Assembly (NCBI RefSeq): GCF_030034735.1
Contig: NZ_CP125370.1
Coordinates: 3,782,001 to 3,846,000 of the forward strand
DNA: 64,000 nucleotides
Direction: 5' to 3'
Origin: Paenibacillus sp. RC334
GTDB lineage: Bacteria; Bacillota; Bacilli; Paenibacillales; Paenibacillaceae
The notes beneath the pieces are model-generated. The model saw only the letters and a program-made list of their open reading frames with translations, was not told the DNA's origin and ran no database searches. Positions 1-9,140 of this stretch are shown here, piece after piece. Position 1 is the first letter of the stretch, and every line of letters starts with the position of its first letter. The translations under genes were made by a program, and so were the position numbers.

Positions 1-1
1 G

Positions 2-2086
2 GTCATTAACATGACATCTATCGCCCAATCGTTGGCCTTCCAAATGTACCGCAGCAGCACCCTGTCCAAGTTGTTGTATTACCCCAAACCCAATGTATAT
101 GATGTAACCGCTGCCATGTCTGAGCTGAACAATTATCTCAATTCTATGCCGTACATTGAATCCATCTATGTGTATAATCCGAAAAGCGACACCTTCTACA
201 TTGCATCCTCACGGGGGCAAAACGGGTTATACAGCAAAAGTGAACTGGTTGATACGGATATTATACGCGTGCTGGATCATTATCAGGATTATAAGCCATT
301 TACCCCTATTCCACGCACCTATCCTTTGCTATCTGCGTCAGACTCCGTTGCCGGAGCAGATCAAGCCAGCACAGACATCGCCGCCTATACGTATTTATGC
401 TACGACGCAATCAACTCGAACGAAGCGATGAATTCGGCTGTGATCGTCAATGTATCTGCGACTTGGATGAACAAGGAAATGGCGACGAATCCGGCATCAG
501 GCGGAACGGCTTATATTTTGGACGATCAAGGCAGACTTTTATCCGGCGCGACACTGGCAGACGAAGCATTGAACGAAAAAGAACAGCTATGGCTGCACAC
601 CCGAGTCAAAAAACAGGAAACAGGATATTTTGTAGAAGATTTTCACAGTAAAAGATCACTCATTTCTTATACCTCCCAAGACGGATTGGGTTGGCAGTAT
701 ATTAGTGTCACCCCATATGAAAGCGTTGTCAAAATGGCGAGTGTTATCCGTAATGCGATGCTGTTCATTGCCGCCGTCATTGCATTGGCAGGGTTCGTGG
801 CCTCCTGGCTGCTGTCCAGAATGCTGTATACCCCCATTGGACAGATCGTTGTCCATATGAATTCACTCGAATCAGAGAAACGAAACAGCATGTATACGAT
901 CCGGCAAAACATTTTACAGAATATTATTCGGGGGGTTCAATTGCTTCCTGCTGGAGAGGAACCGGAGCGGTTGCTTGAGCTTGGAATCACATTCCAGTTC
1001 GACAAAGACTATCGGCTGGTGCTGCTGCGTATAGATGAATATGTCCGGTGGCAAAGCGAACGCGGTCCTGACCTGCTGCCCTATAAGTTTGCCATGATGA
1101 ATATTGCTTCTGAAATATGCGGGCAGACGTACCAGGTGGAAGCCGTGGATATCGACGAAGACAGCGTCCTACTGCTGCTCAACATTCTTGATCCTGCGGA
1201 GCATACGGATACCGTGCTGCTGGAAACCTTATTGCGCCAAATACGCGAAGCTTGCCATGAGTATTTAAAGCTGAGCGTATCGCTAACCTATAGCGCCATC
1301 GCAAGCCAGTCGGAACGGCTGCATCTGTTGTACCGTCAGGTACAGGAAGCGTCCATGCACCGATTTTTTCAAGGGCACGGGTGTATCATTGATGCGCAGA
1401 ACACAATTGAGGCACATGCTCAAAATGCCTACGTATATGCGTCGGATAAGGAGAAAAAATTGCTCGACACGCTGTTATCTGGTCATACGGAGGATGCTCA
1501 TGGCATGTTCAAGGACTTGCTGATGCATATGGAAAAATATTCGTTTTCCGTCGTGCAGGTGGCCATATCCCGGCTGATGATGAGTGTGAATCATGCCATT
1601 CAGCATATGAGTGAGCGTAATGGATTTGCTGCCGAATCTATACCTGAATTGCCGTCCGCAGATCAGTTGGAGACGGCCCTGGAGCTTATCGAGCAATATC
1701 AATTGGTCTTTGATCATGTCCGCTCCAACCTATTGGAAAAACGAAACACGAAACAAGAGCGGCTAGTACGGCAAATTAATGAGCGAATAGAGCAAGCCTA
1801 TGCTGATCCGGATTTTTGCCTCAACCAGATCGCTGAAGAACTGGATATGTCACCGATCTATGTCAGCAGACTATACAAGCAACAAACCATGTCTACCATC
1901 GTAGATGTCATTCAACAGCTACGCATTCGCAAAGCCTGCGAGCTGCTGGAGCAAACCGACTGGTCGGTAGCTGACGTGGCAGAACAAACCGGATTTGCGA
2001 GCAGCTCTTATTTTCACCGCATGTTCAAGCGTAGCTTGGGCGTGACGCCCACAGATTTTCGTCGTTCTAAAGCAAATGCGCAATAA
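2..2086 (+). CDS. AraC-family transcriptional regulator with extracellular sensor domain (5' end cut by window)
   Basis: The reading frame is open to the window edge, so the first ATG at 11 is probably internal; whole members of this family usually run about 750-780 residues and 691 are visible from that ATG. The N-terminal ~240 residues resemble a Cache-type extracellular sensor. One membrane segment follows near residues 245-270, then a cytoplasmic linker, and two helix-turn-helix units at the C-terminus (LNQIAEELDMSPIYVSRLYK, then VADVAEQTGF). In Paenibacillus and Bacillus such proteins regulate neighbouring LplA/B/C-type sugar transporters. Here the convergent transport operon at 2297-5961 is the likely target. 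This assignment is by domain order and neighbourhood only. Confidence 0.85.
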   Translation, partial: VINMTSIAQSLAFQMYRSSTLSKLLYYPKPNVYDVTAAMSELNNYLNSMPYIESIYVYNPKSDTFYIASSRGQNGLYSKSELVDTDIIRVLDHYQDYKPFTPIPRTYPLLSASDSVAGADQASTDIAAYTYLCYDAINSNEAMNSAVIVNVSATWMNKEMATNPASGGTAYILDDQGRLLSGATLADEALNEKEQLWLHTRVKKQETGYFVEDFHSKRSLISYTSQDGLGWQYISVTPYESVVKMASVIRNAMLFIAAVIALAGFVASWLLSRMLYTPIGQIVVHMNSLESEKRNSMYTIRQNILQNIIRGVQLLPAGEEPERLLELGITFQFDKDYRLVLLRIDEYVRWQSERGPDLLPYKFAMMNIASEICGQTYQVEAVDIDEDSVLLLLNILDPAEHTDTVLLETLLRQIREACHEYLKLSVSLTYSAIASQSERLHLLYRQVQEASMHRFFQGHGCIIDAQNTIEAHAQNAYVYASDKEKKLLDTLLSGHTEDAHGMFKDLLMHMEKYSFSVVQVAISRLMMSVNHAIQHMSERNGFAAESIPELPSADQLETALELIEQYQLVFDHVRSNLLEKRNTKQERLVRQINERIEQAYADPDFCLNQIAEELDMSPIYVSRLYKQQTMSTIVDVIQQLRIRKACELLEQTDWSVADVAEQTGFASSSYFHRMFKRSLGVTPTDFRRSKANAQ

Positions 2087-2218
2087 GGTAGACTGAAAAA
2101 TGCTTCCGTAAAAAGTTCTGGCTACTGTATGCGGCCGCTCCGCGAACGGAACGTTGCTCCCATCGTCGTTGTCTCCGATGATTTTAGCGTGACCTATCAC
2201 TCCTTGTAATAGACATTT

Positions 2219-2257
2219 AAAAAGCAAGCCTCCAACTTCCTGGAGACTTGCTTTTTC
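2219..2257. terminator. Bidirectional terminator between the AraC gene and the ABC operon
   Basis: AAAAAGCAAG and CTTGCTTTTT flank a stem closed by CTCCA/TGGAG, giving A-rich and T-rich sides usable from both strands. It sits between the convergent regulator and solute-binding protein genes. The stretch 2087-2218 before it holds no gene that I can support. Confidence 0.8.
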
Positions 2258-2296
2258 TTTTTATCCCAACTGTTAAAATCTCTTTGCCTTGCCCAA

Positions 2297-3838
2297 TTAC
2301 TTAATGTTCTTCTCCTTCACGTAGGCTTCCCATTGCTTGGTATATTCCGTCTGGATTTTCTCCAGGCCAGCCTGGTTTGCCTTTTGCAAGAAGGTCTGCA
2401 ATCCTTGATCCACATTATCAATCAATCCAGCTTGGAGCGGATACAGATATTGCTTCTCAACCTGCTCCAAAGCCGCTTTTTCGGCTTGATAGGTCGTATA
2501 ATCCTCTGCAAAACCGGTAAACACGTCAGGCTTCTGGATTTTATCCAGCTCAGCAAAAATCTTCTTCACCCGGTCAAAGCCTGAATCAAACAGCATGTAT
2601 TCCGGGTTACGCCAAGCCCAGCTATTCATACCTTCCCGTGAAAAGCCGTTCGTGCTGCCGGTACCTATCATTTGATAGTAACCGTCTTTGACTTCATAGT
2701 TTTTGCCTTCAATTCCGTATTGCGTGAGCAGGTTATAGCGTTTGTCCGTGACAAGCTTTTCATAGAAAGCTATTGCGCGTGCAGGGTTAGGACTGCTTTT
2801 CGGAATCGCAAAGCCGTTATGAATCGGATGCACTGGAGTTGCATACCCCGTCGTCAGCGGGAACGGATAGTAATCCAGCTTCCAGTCCGGGTGAGACGCT
2901 TTGAGCTTAATCACCATGTCATTAAAACGGGTCGGATTGTCACCGAAAATACTCGCTGCTTTACCAGAAGTCACCTGATCCTGAAGCGTATCTTTTACGT
3001 TCAGTACGTTTTTAGGAATAAATCCTTTGTCGGCCCAGCGTTTGTAAATGCTCAGCTCTTCTTTTTGCTCATCTGAACCCCAATATTTATAAACCTCTGT
3101 TGGTTTTTCATACTTAATACCGATGCCATAAGGCAAAGCCCCTACACTCTTTGTTACCAATTCGGAATAGCGATCATGCAGGTTCCCTTTAATATCGCTG
3201 TTCAGAGAGACCGGTTTCATATTAGGCTCATGCTGACGGATACCATCCATATAAGCCTCGTAGCTTTTTATATCCGTAGGTTTAGGCAGATTGTACTTCT
3301 CGCGCAAATCCTCACGCCATACAAATCCATTGGTTACATACTCCTTGTATGTGCCAGGCACAGTGTAGATTTTGCCTCCGATTTTAACGCCATCCCACAT
3401 CTCCTGAGGCACGAATTTTTGCAAGGCAGGTGCGGCCTTCGGCAGCAGATCATCAAGCGGCAGGAATGCACCTTTCTTGGCATACGCCTGATACTGCGTC
3501 CAATCTGCAGTGAAGATCAGATCAATCGGCTGGCCTGAAGAGAGCAGCAGCTTATACTTCTGATCCCAGTCCGTCCACGTCGTATAGTTGAATTTGACGG
3601 TGGCATTCAAATCTTTTTCCGCCAATTTATTAATCTCTGCTTCAACGGCAGGCAGATCCTTCGGAGCATCACCCAGCATATAAAATTGCAGCTGTACCTT
3701 CTGAGATTTGTCATCCGTTCCATCTGATTTTTGTGCGCTGTTTCCACCACCGCCTCCACACCCGGCTAATAGCGCCATGATGACCATAACTGCAATCAGG
3801 ATGGACATGCGTTGCTTTCTTTTCTTTGTAAATGTCAT
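2297..3838 (-). CDS. Extracellular solute-binding lipoprotein of an oligosaccharide ABC transporter (LplA/YtcQ-like)
   Basis: 513 residues, beginning with a charged start (TKKRKQR), a hydrophobic stretch and a lipobox LLAGC with the lipidated cysteine at residue 27, followed by a glycine-rich linker. The body is typical of family 1 solute-binding proteins that deliver complex sugars to LplB/LplC-type permeases. The start follows an AGGAGGATTCAC ribosome site. It is the last gene of the minus-strand cluster, separated by 215 nt from the second permease; that gap carries a cre-like site and may hold its own promoter. No ATPase is encoded nearby, as is usual for systems sharing an MsmX-type ATPase. 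The substrate is not determinable from sequence alone. Confidence 0.88.
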   Translation of the reverse strand: MTFTKKRKQRMSILIAVMVIMALLAGCGGGGGNSAQKSDGTDDKSQKVQLQFYMLGDAPKDLPAVEAEINKLAEKDLNATVKFNYTTWTDWDQKYKLLLSSGQPIDLIFTADWTQYQAYAKKGAFLPLDDLLPKAAPALQKFVPQEMWDGVKIGGKIYTVPGTYKEYVTNGFVWREDLREKYNLPKPTDIKSYEAYMDGIRQHEPNMKPVSLNSDIKGNLHDRYSELVTKSVGALPYGIGIKYEKPTEVYKYWGSDEQKEELSIYKRWADKGFIPKNVLNVKDTLQDQVTSGKAASIFGDNPTRFNDMVIKLKASHPDWKLDYYPFPLTTGYATPVHPIHNGFAIPKSSPNPARAIAFYEKLVTDKRYNLLTQYGIEGKNYEVKDGYYQMIGTGSTNGFSREGMNSWAWRNPEYMLFDSGFDRVKKIFAELDKIQKPDVFTGFAEDYTTYQAEKAALEQVEKQYLYPLQAGLIDNVDQGLQTFLQKANQAGLEKIQTEYTKQWEAYVKEKNIK

Positions 3839-3976
3839 GTGAATCCTCCTTTTGAAGTGGTTGCTGGTTTAAAGCCATCTATCTTTTAAAAGCCTGGAGA
3901 GTGGACGAAAATCATTCGCTTGTACTCAGCCTCGCCTTTAAAATTTGTAGGAAACAAACGTTACTAGCCCCTCAAA

Positions 3977-3991
3977 TAAAACGCTTACAAA
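3977..3991 (-). promoter_or_regulatory. Possible CcpA (cre) site upstream of the solute-binding protein gene
   Basis: On the minus strand TTGTAAGCGTTTTA fits the cre consensus WTGNAANCGNWNNCA with one mismatch in the final CA. It lies about 140 nt upstream of the binding-protein start, in the 215-nt gap behind the permease gene. Confidence 0.4.
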
Positions 3992-4053
3992 ATATGCTTT
4001 CAAAATGGCATAACGTCAGCACATCATGCCATCTTAGCTGATGACTGTCTACT

Positions 4054-4947
4054 TTAGCCTTTAACAGCACCAATGGTCAAGCCCTTGACGAAATAACGCT
4101 GAATGAACGGGTACAGCAGTAAAATCGGTCCGGTGACCACGATCGCCATTGCCATTTTGGTCGATTCGGTCGGCATATCGTTGGAGAGTGAAACGCCGGT
4201 ACCTGCCCCCATTTGCGCGATAAATTGCATCGAGTTGATTACATTATACAGATAATATTGCAGCTGGTATTTATGTGGATCATTAATAAAGAGTGAAGAC
4301 GAGAACCAGTCATTCCAGTATGCCAAGGCCAGAAACAACCCCACGGTGGCAATGCCCGGCGTAGACAAAGGCAGCACAATCCGATAGTAGATTTTAAAAT
4401 CACCCGCACCGTCAATTTTGGCAGACTCAAACAGCTCTTCCGGCATGGACGAACGAATGAAGTTTTTCATCAAAATGATCAGAAACGGAGTCATCAGCCC
4501 CGGGAAAATAAGCACCGTATACGTATCGAGCAGTCCTAAATACTTCGTCAGCATAATGTACCAGGGTACCAAGCCGCCCCCGAACAACGTTGTAAAGTAA
4601 ATATAGAACGAGAATGCGTTCCGGTATTTAAAATCTTTACGCGCCAGCACATATCCCGCCATCGTCATCAGGAACAGGCCCAACGTCGTACCTACTACAG
4701 TTGTAAAAATGGTCACACCGTACGCCCTCAGCACCTCTTCAGGAAAGGTGAACACCGTCCGGTATCCTTCCAGCGAAAATTCCTGTGGAATAAAATGATA
4801 TCCATCTCTGATAATCGACTCATTACTGGTCAATGATGCCGAAATAATAAGTAGAAATGGCAGTAAACAAGCAATAGAAGCAATAATGATTACCGCATAA
4901 GAAATAATCTGAAAAATTCGGGTGTATACATCCTCTTTGATCGCCAT
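4054..4947 (-). CDS. Carbohydrate ABC transporter permease (LplC/YtcP-like)
   Basis: 297 residues with six predicted membrane helices and the EAA loop that contacts the ATPase (ESAKIDGAGDFKIYYRIVLP, about residues 175-195). The length and the C-terminal KGLTIGAVKG ending are typical of LplC/YtcP-type inner membrane subunits. It lies 18 nt downstream of the partner permease, with a ribosome site in the gap (AAGGAGGAC), so the two are co-transcribed and probably form the translocation heterodimer. Confidence 0.9.
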   Translation of the reverse strand: MAIKEDVYTRIFQIISYAVIIIASIACLLPFLLIISASLTSNESIIRDGYHFIPQEFSLEGYRTVFTFPEEVLRAYGVTIFTTVVGTTLGLFLMTMAGYVLARKDFKYRNAFSFYIYFTTLFGGGLVPWYIMLTKYLGLLDTYTVLIFPGLMTPFLIILMKNFIRSSMPEELFESAKIDGAGDFKIYYRIVLPLSTPGIATVGLFLALAYWNDWFSSSLFINDPHKYQLQYYLYNVINSMQFIAQMGAGTGVSLSNDMPTESTKMAMAIVVTGPILLLYPFIQRYFVKGLTIGAVKG

Positions 4948-4965
4948 CCGTTTGGGTCCTCCTTT

Positions 4966-5961
4966 CTAGAACAAGGCATATTCGTCGTTCAGCTTGCGGA
5001 TAATATAGTTCACAGTCATGATCAGTATAAAGCCGAACAAGGACTGGTACACGCCTGCCGCCGAAGCCATACCGACATCAAAGGTTACTTTCAGTGAACG
5101 GTACACATACGTGTCCAAAATATCCGTCGTATTGTACAGCACCCCATTGTTGCCGATTAATTGATAGAAGAGATCGAACTGTCCCTTCATAATACTGCCG
5201 AGCGCGAACAGCAGCAGCACGACGAACGTCGATTTGAGCATAGGCACGGTAATGTACCAGATCCGTTGAAAAATGTTGGCCCCGTCCATTTTCGCCGCCT
5301 CATAGTACTCGTCGCTAATGCCTGTAATGGCCGCCAAATAAATCACCATACTGTAGCCGAGATTTTTCCACAGGTAGAACAGGATAATCAGGAAAATCCA
5401 TACCCACGGTTTGTTGTATACATCCACACGTTCACCGCCGATTTGCAGCAGCAGCGTATTCAGAAAGCCGTTATCATAATTAAATATGTTATACACGATA
5501 ACGCTTAGAATAACGAAAGAAACAAAATAAGGCAGGAACATCACAGATTGAGCGATCTTTTTAAAGTAACGCCCCCGCAGCTCATTCAGCAAAATCGCGA
5601 GAACAATCGCTAACACGTTGCCAAATAAAATAAATGCTGCGTTGTATCCGACCGTATTCAATGTCAATTTCGTCAGCGTGCCGGATTGCCATAGAAATTG
5701 AAAATTCTGAAGTCCGACAAACTTGGCATCGAACAAGCTGGTATTGAAGTCAAACTGGGTAAATGCATAATAGATACCCACCATAGGAATGTAAGAGTTA
5801 ATGAAGAAAAAGATCAAGGTCGGCAGCAGCATTAAAAATAATATCCGATTACGGATCAGTTCATGGAAAAATCCATTTTTCCTGCCGCTCGCCAGCCTCC
5901 TCCCGTTCAGGCGGGAATCTGTCGTGAGCATAGCAGAACTCTTAGGCACAGGCTGATTCAA
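4966..5961 (-). CDS. Sugar ABC transporter permease (LplB/YteP-like)
   Basis: 331 residues. A polar N-terminal extension of about 35 residues precedes six membrane helices, and an EAA loop (YYEAAKMDGANIFQRIWYIT) lies in the last third. It is the first gene of the transport operon, with the second permease and the binding protein downstream. A consensus cre site at 6035-6049 lies in its promoter region, predicting catabolite repression. The closest functional model is the LplB/YteP group that imports pectin- or hemicellulose-derived oligosaccharides; the substrate here is inference. Confidence 0.9.
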   Translation of the reverse strand: MNQPVPKSSAMLTTDSRLNGRRLASGRKNGFFHELIRNRILFLMLLPTLIFFFINSYIPMVGIYYAFTQFDFNTSLFDAKFVGLQNFQFLWQSGTLTKLTLNTVGYNAAFILFGNVLAIVLAILLNELRGRYFKKIAQSVMFLPYFVSFVILSVIVYNIFNYDNGFLNTLLLQIGGERVDVYNKPWVWIFLIILFYLWKNLGYSMVIYLAAITGISDEYYEAAKMDGANIFQRIWYITVPMLKSTFVVLLLFALGSIMKGQFDLFYQLIGNNGVLYNTTDILDTYVYRSLKVTFDVGMASAAGVYQSLFGFILIMTVNYIIRKLNDEYALF

Positions 5962-6034
5962 TGTGAGTCACTCCCCCTCTGTATACGTTACCAACAGCAT
6001 GTTTTGCAGTACCGCCGTCGTATGACCCTATTTT

Positions 6035-6049
6035 ATGTAAGCGCATTCA
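6035..6049. promoter_or_regulatory. Consensus catabolite-responsive element (cre)
   Basis: ATGTAAGCGCATTCA matches the CcpA consensus WTGNAANCGNWNNCA at every defined position. It is 74 nt upstream of the first permease start, in a good place to repress the sugar transport operon during growth on preferred carbon sources. Confidence 0.7.
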
Positions 6050-6168
6050 AAATGAAAAGTGAAGCCTTGCGTACTTCATGAACAAAGGAGTGTCCTAAAG
6101 AGTGAACAATTCGGATATTTGTGAAGTATTGTGTGATATAAGGCGCCTGATAGACGCCCAAAACCCAC

Positions 6169-6306
6169 TTATAAAGCATAATTAAACGTTTGAGGTTGCC
6201 CTTCACTATCATGTAACTCGAAACGCAGTTCACCGTCATTTTTGTTCTGACCGATAAACTTGATGCCATCTTCCCTGAACCGTTTGACATTTTGAAGCGG
6301 GATCAA
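6169..6306 (-). CDS. Possible 45-residue ORF translationally coupled to the DMT transporter gene
   Basis: A TTG codon overlaps the transporter stop (TTGA) and opens a 45-residue frame, starting IPLQNVKRFREDGIKFIG and ending QTFNYAL. The composition is soluble and protein-like. There is no good ribosome site of its own, so it would depend on coupling; it could equally be the C-terminal remnant of a lost gene. No family is recognised. Confidence 0.3.
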   Translation of the reverse strand: MIPLQNVKRFREDGIKFIGQNKNDGELRFELHDSEGQPQTFNYAL

Positions 6307-7190
6307 ACTTGCTGACTTACTCTCGCTCTGCGATTCACCAAATAAATGCTAAGCCCGATTAATACCAGACCGATCAGCAGAAAAGCTGTAATCGTTTCGT
6401 GCAGCAGCAAGGAGCTGACAAACACCGAGATAACAGGCACCAAAAACGTATAAGACGCGACTTTGCTCGCATCCCCCGAGTTAACCAGTGTGAAATACAG
6501 CAACCAAGACAGCGAAATGCCCAACACGATACCGAACAACAGCCCCGACACATAAGGAACATTCCATACGATGTCTGACCAGCTTTCCGTCACTGTTCCG
6601 GCTCCCGTCAACACGATGCCTCCCAATGTGCATTGAAATGCGACCAGCCACAGCGAATCCACGCGCTGGTTTACCTTTTTCACATAGACGGTACCCAATG
6701 CCCAGCTCACGGCTGTAATAATAGCGATAACTACACCTGCCACAGCCACATGTCCCGAAAATCCTCCGACACTTACAGCCGCGACACCCAAAAATCCGAT
6801 GACCAATCCAGTCACCTTAAGCCCGGACATCGCTTCACCCAGCCACATCCATGCAAAAATGCCGACCAATACAGGCTGGAGATACACCAGCACAGAAAAC
6901 AGGCCAGACGGTACGTACATCAGCCCTACCGTTTGCAGACCATAAAACAGTACCACGTTAAAAACACTCGAAATAGCATAGACCCGCCAGTTCTCTTTCC
7001 AACGGATACGTTTCCATCTCGGCAGTAAAATCGCTCCTAACAGCAGACCTCCCAGCAACGTGCGCAACCCTGCAAACAAAAGTGGAGGCGTAAACTGCAA
7101 CGCTACTTTATAAATGGGCCAAGATATGCCCCACAATACAACCAACAGCGCGATCATCATGATCCGCTTGGCTGTCGTTAACTCTCCCAT
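6303..7190 (-). CDS. EamA/DMT superfamily transporter
   Basis: 295 residues with about ten hydrophobic helices and the internal two-fold repeat of EamA (DUF6) proteins: an N-terminal half opening VVLWGISWPIYKVAL and a second half containing VSWALGTVYVKKV. Family members export amino acids, nucleobases or drugs; the substrate cannot be told here. The gene is divergent from the ydcF-like gene across a ~190-nt gap that contains an 11-bp inverted repeat (7215-7225 and 7303-7313, AAATGACTGGA and its complement), a possible regulatory site. Confidence 0.85.
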   Translation of the reverse strand: MGELTTAKRIMMIALLVVLWGISWPIYKVALQFTPPLLFAGLRTLLGGLLLGAILLPRWKRIRWKENWRVYAISSVFNVVLFYGLQTVGLMYVPSGLFSVLVYLQPVLVGIFAWMWLGEAMSGLKVTGLVIGFLGVAAVSVGGFSGHVAVAGVVIAIITAVSWALGTVYVKKVNQRVDSLWLVAFQCTLGGIVLTGAGTVTESWSDIVWNVPYVSGLLFGIVLGISLSWLLYFTLVNSGDASKVASYTFLVPVISVFVSSLLLHETITAFLLIGLVLIGLSIYLVNRRARVSQQV

Positions 7191-7379
7191 GCTGCTTTCG
7201 CTCCTCTATGAAAAAAATGACTGGACCTTATATTTTACGCCTATAGGACAACTTTATCAAACAAAAAATATGCATTGGAAAGCACAACTCCAAACAGAGG
7301 AATCCAGTCATTTGCCTATGTTACAATATACCAAACCAAAAAGAAAAATAGAGATTAAAGGATAGGAGGATGTCTGCAC

Positions 7380-8129
7380 TTGATTTATATCATCAAATTT
7401 TTATACAGCTTCGTGCTGCCTCCCGGTTTGTTTATCCTCGTGATGGCAGGGCTTGTGATCTGGCTGTGGAAGCGTGCGCGTAAACCTGCTGTCATTCTAC
7501 TCGTTGTCACACTGCTGCTGTATGGTTCCTCTACCAATTTGGCCGGAGATTTGCTAATCAGCAGTCTGGAAAAGCAGTATCCACAGCCTCGTACCGTTCA
7601 AGGCGATGTCATCGTTGTGCTTGGCGGCGGAGCCACAGAGGGAACACCCGACATCAACGGACAAGGTAATCTGCTGGGTTCAGCCGCCAATCGGCTGCTC
7701 ACTGCGGCACGGTTGCACGAAGCAACGGGCTTACCTATTCTGTTTTCCGGTGGACAGGTATTTGGCGACAGTGGCAACGAAGCGAATATTGCCCAAAGAC
7801 AGCTTCTGGGGCTCGGTATTCCCACAAAGGATATTCTGATCGAAAACCGTTCCCTGAACACGCAGCAAAATGCCCTCTATACCTCCCAAATTTTAAAGCA
7901 GCATCAGCTCACCAAACCCATTTTGGTGACCTCTGCCTTCCATTTGCCACGTGCGGCGCTGGAATTTCAGCGTGCAGGCATGCAGGCTGTGCCTTATCCG
8001 ACGGACTATCTGGCAAGTGAACATCTGTCACTATATGCCGCCAAGCTCTCCCCGTCTGCTGGAGCCATGGCTACTACTGGAACAGCCCTTAAGGAGTATC
8101 TGGGGATTCTTGCTTTGAAGCTTAAATAA
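7380..8129 (+). CDS. YdcF/ElyC family (DUF218) membrane protein
   Basis: 249 residues read from a TTG start that sits 9 nt after a strong AGGAGGA site; the ATG at 7370 is in another frame and closes nowhere useful. Two N-terminal membrane helices are followed by the DUF218 fold: VIVVLGGGA, a LFSGGQVFG segment, ENRSLNTQQNA and VTSAFHLPRA. Relatives (ElyC, SanA, YdcF) act in envelope or peptidoglycan precursor homeostasis, but the reaction is not settled. It is monocistronic, ending at a hairpin at 8167-8217. Confidence 0.85.
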   Translation: MIYIIKFLYSFVLPPGLFILVMAGLVIWLWKRARKPAVILLVVTLLLYGSSTNLAGDLLISSLEKQYPQPRTVQGDVIVVLGGGATEGTPDINGQGNLLGSAANRLLTAARLHEATGLPILFSGGQVFGDSGNEANIAQRQLLGLGIPTKDILIENRSLNTQQNALYTSQILKQHQLTKPILVTSAFHLPRAALEFQRAGMQAVPYPTDYLASEHLSLYAAKLSPSAGAMATTGTALKEYLGILALKLK

Positions 8130-8166
8130 TGTGACGTATATCTAGCGTATAGGCACACATCACAAA

Positions 8167-8217
8167 CAAGCGCCTTGGCAGCTCGCAGGTATAAACCTGT
8201 ATGCTACCAAGCGCTTG
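8167..8217. terminator. Hairpin terminator after the ydcF-like gene
   Basis: The outer stem CAAGCGC-CTTGG pairs with CCAAG-CGCTTG and is followed by ATTTTA; a smaller inner stem GCAGGT/ACCTGT lies within the loop. Confidence 0.6.
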
Positions 8218-8255
8218 ATTTTACCATGAATCCAAAGAAAATAAAATTGTAGACT

Positions 8256-8277
8256 GAGAAAATAAAGTATTAGACTG
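8256..8277 (+). repeat. Left copy of a perfect 22-bp inverted repeat
   Basis: This 22-bp sequence (core AATAAAGTATTAGACTG) recurs as its exact reverse complement at 13140-13161. Matching stops at both edges. The pair brackets a 4.9-kb accessory segment with transposase debris inside, so these may be terminal repeats of a mobile element or of two related small elements. Confidence 0.7.
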
Positions 8278-8333
8278 TCGTGGCCTCATTAAGCTCCCTC
8301 AATATGATTTAGTTTTCTCACTCAGGCTCATGA

Positions 8334-8630
8334 ATTCGCAGGATTTCACCCTTAGCTAAGTGTGAGGTAAGTTTAATTAGGAGAAAAGAATGGGCTGAAG
8401 CCGTTCTCAACAAGCACTATGTAGGAAATGCTTATAGTATTGAACCATTGTTAACTCAAATTGAAGTAAGCCAATACCGAGATATAAAACTACAGTGGCT
8501 ACGCAATAAGGACAATGAACCCCAGATTACCCCAATTTATTTAAAAGAAGATGTGGTTAAGAGTTTTGTTACAAAGACATCACATGAGCTTAACGACTTA
8601 TATAAAGAATGGGGAATCGAGTCTCTCTAA
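8334..8630 (+). pseudogene. Unrecognised gene fragment without a start codon
   Basis: The frame opens after a TGA at 8331 and runs 98 codons to TAA at 8630. Most of it looks coding (RRKEWAEAVLNKHYVGNAYS, SFVTKTSHELNDLYKEWGI). A ribosome-like AGGAG at 8379 is followed by an ATG that stops after two codons. The only in-frame start is a TTG at 8448 without a ribosome site. I read it as the C-terminal piece of a truncated gene at the edge of the mobile segment. No family is recognised. Confidence 0.4.
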
Positions 8631-8644
8631 GCAAGATATATTTG

Positions 8645-8709
8645 AGCTAACGGGACACGGTAGTTGAATATCACGCATTGTTGAGCAGGCGTTACAATCT
8701 GCTCTTTTT
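8645..8709 (+). repeat. Dispersed two-hairpin element, copy 1
   Basis: A short imperfect palindrome with core CTAACGGGACACG and right arm TAGTT (8645-8665) is followed after 17 nt by a GAGCAG/CTGCTC stem and a T tract. The same order, a conserved palindrome then an unrelated terminator-like stem, occurs at 13050-13131 and, inverted, at 35547-35627. A degenerate piece with AACTAACGGG is at 8714-8732. Confidence 0.6.
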
Positions 8710-8903
8710 ATTAAACTAACGGGCAGTTTAGTGATGGTGGCTACCGCCAAAAGTCTTGGAATCCCTTTAAAGAAGAGAAATACACTTAACATCAAATTTT
8801 GGTTATATCGATTTAGAAGAGTTCTACTAGTAAGTCATAAGTCCATCTCCATTTTTCTTCATAATCGGTTCTAAGCGCCGATTTTAATTCCGTGGAACAA
8901 TTC

Positions 8904-8948
8904 AAAAAACGGCCGCTGTTCGCATCGTTTGCGACAGGGCCGTTTTTT
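8904..8948. terminator. Strong terminator-like hairpin
   Basis: AAAACGGCC-CTGT-CGCA pairs with TGCGACAGGGCCGTTTT around a short loop, with A and T tracts on either side. It lies in otherwise empty sequence (8631-9140) just ahead of the transposase remnant. Confidence 0.65.
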
Positions 8949-9140
8949 ATTTTTCGTACGCTAGCTTCAAATTGCTCGGCTTTTCATTTTTTGAGAGGCT
9001 GTGAAGTAGTATGACCCCTGCAAAGAACAGATTGGGTAGCAATTCGAAGCTACTTGAAGAAAACAAAACCACTCAAAACTATTAACATCTGGAAACTGAT
9101 GCGAACAGCGGAACTTTTTTATGATTGTTCCACAAAAGAA

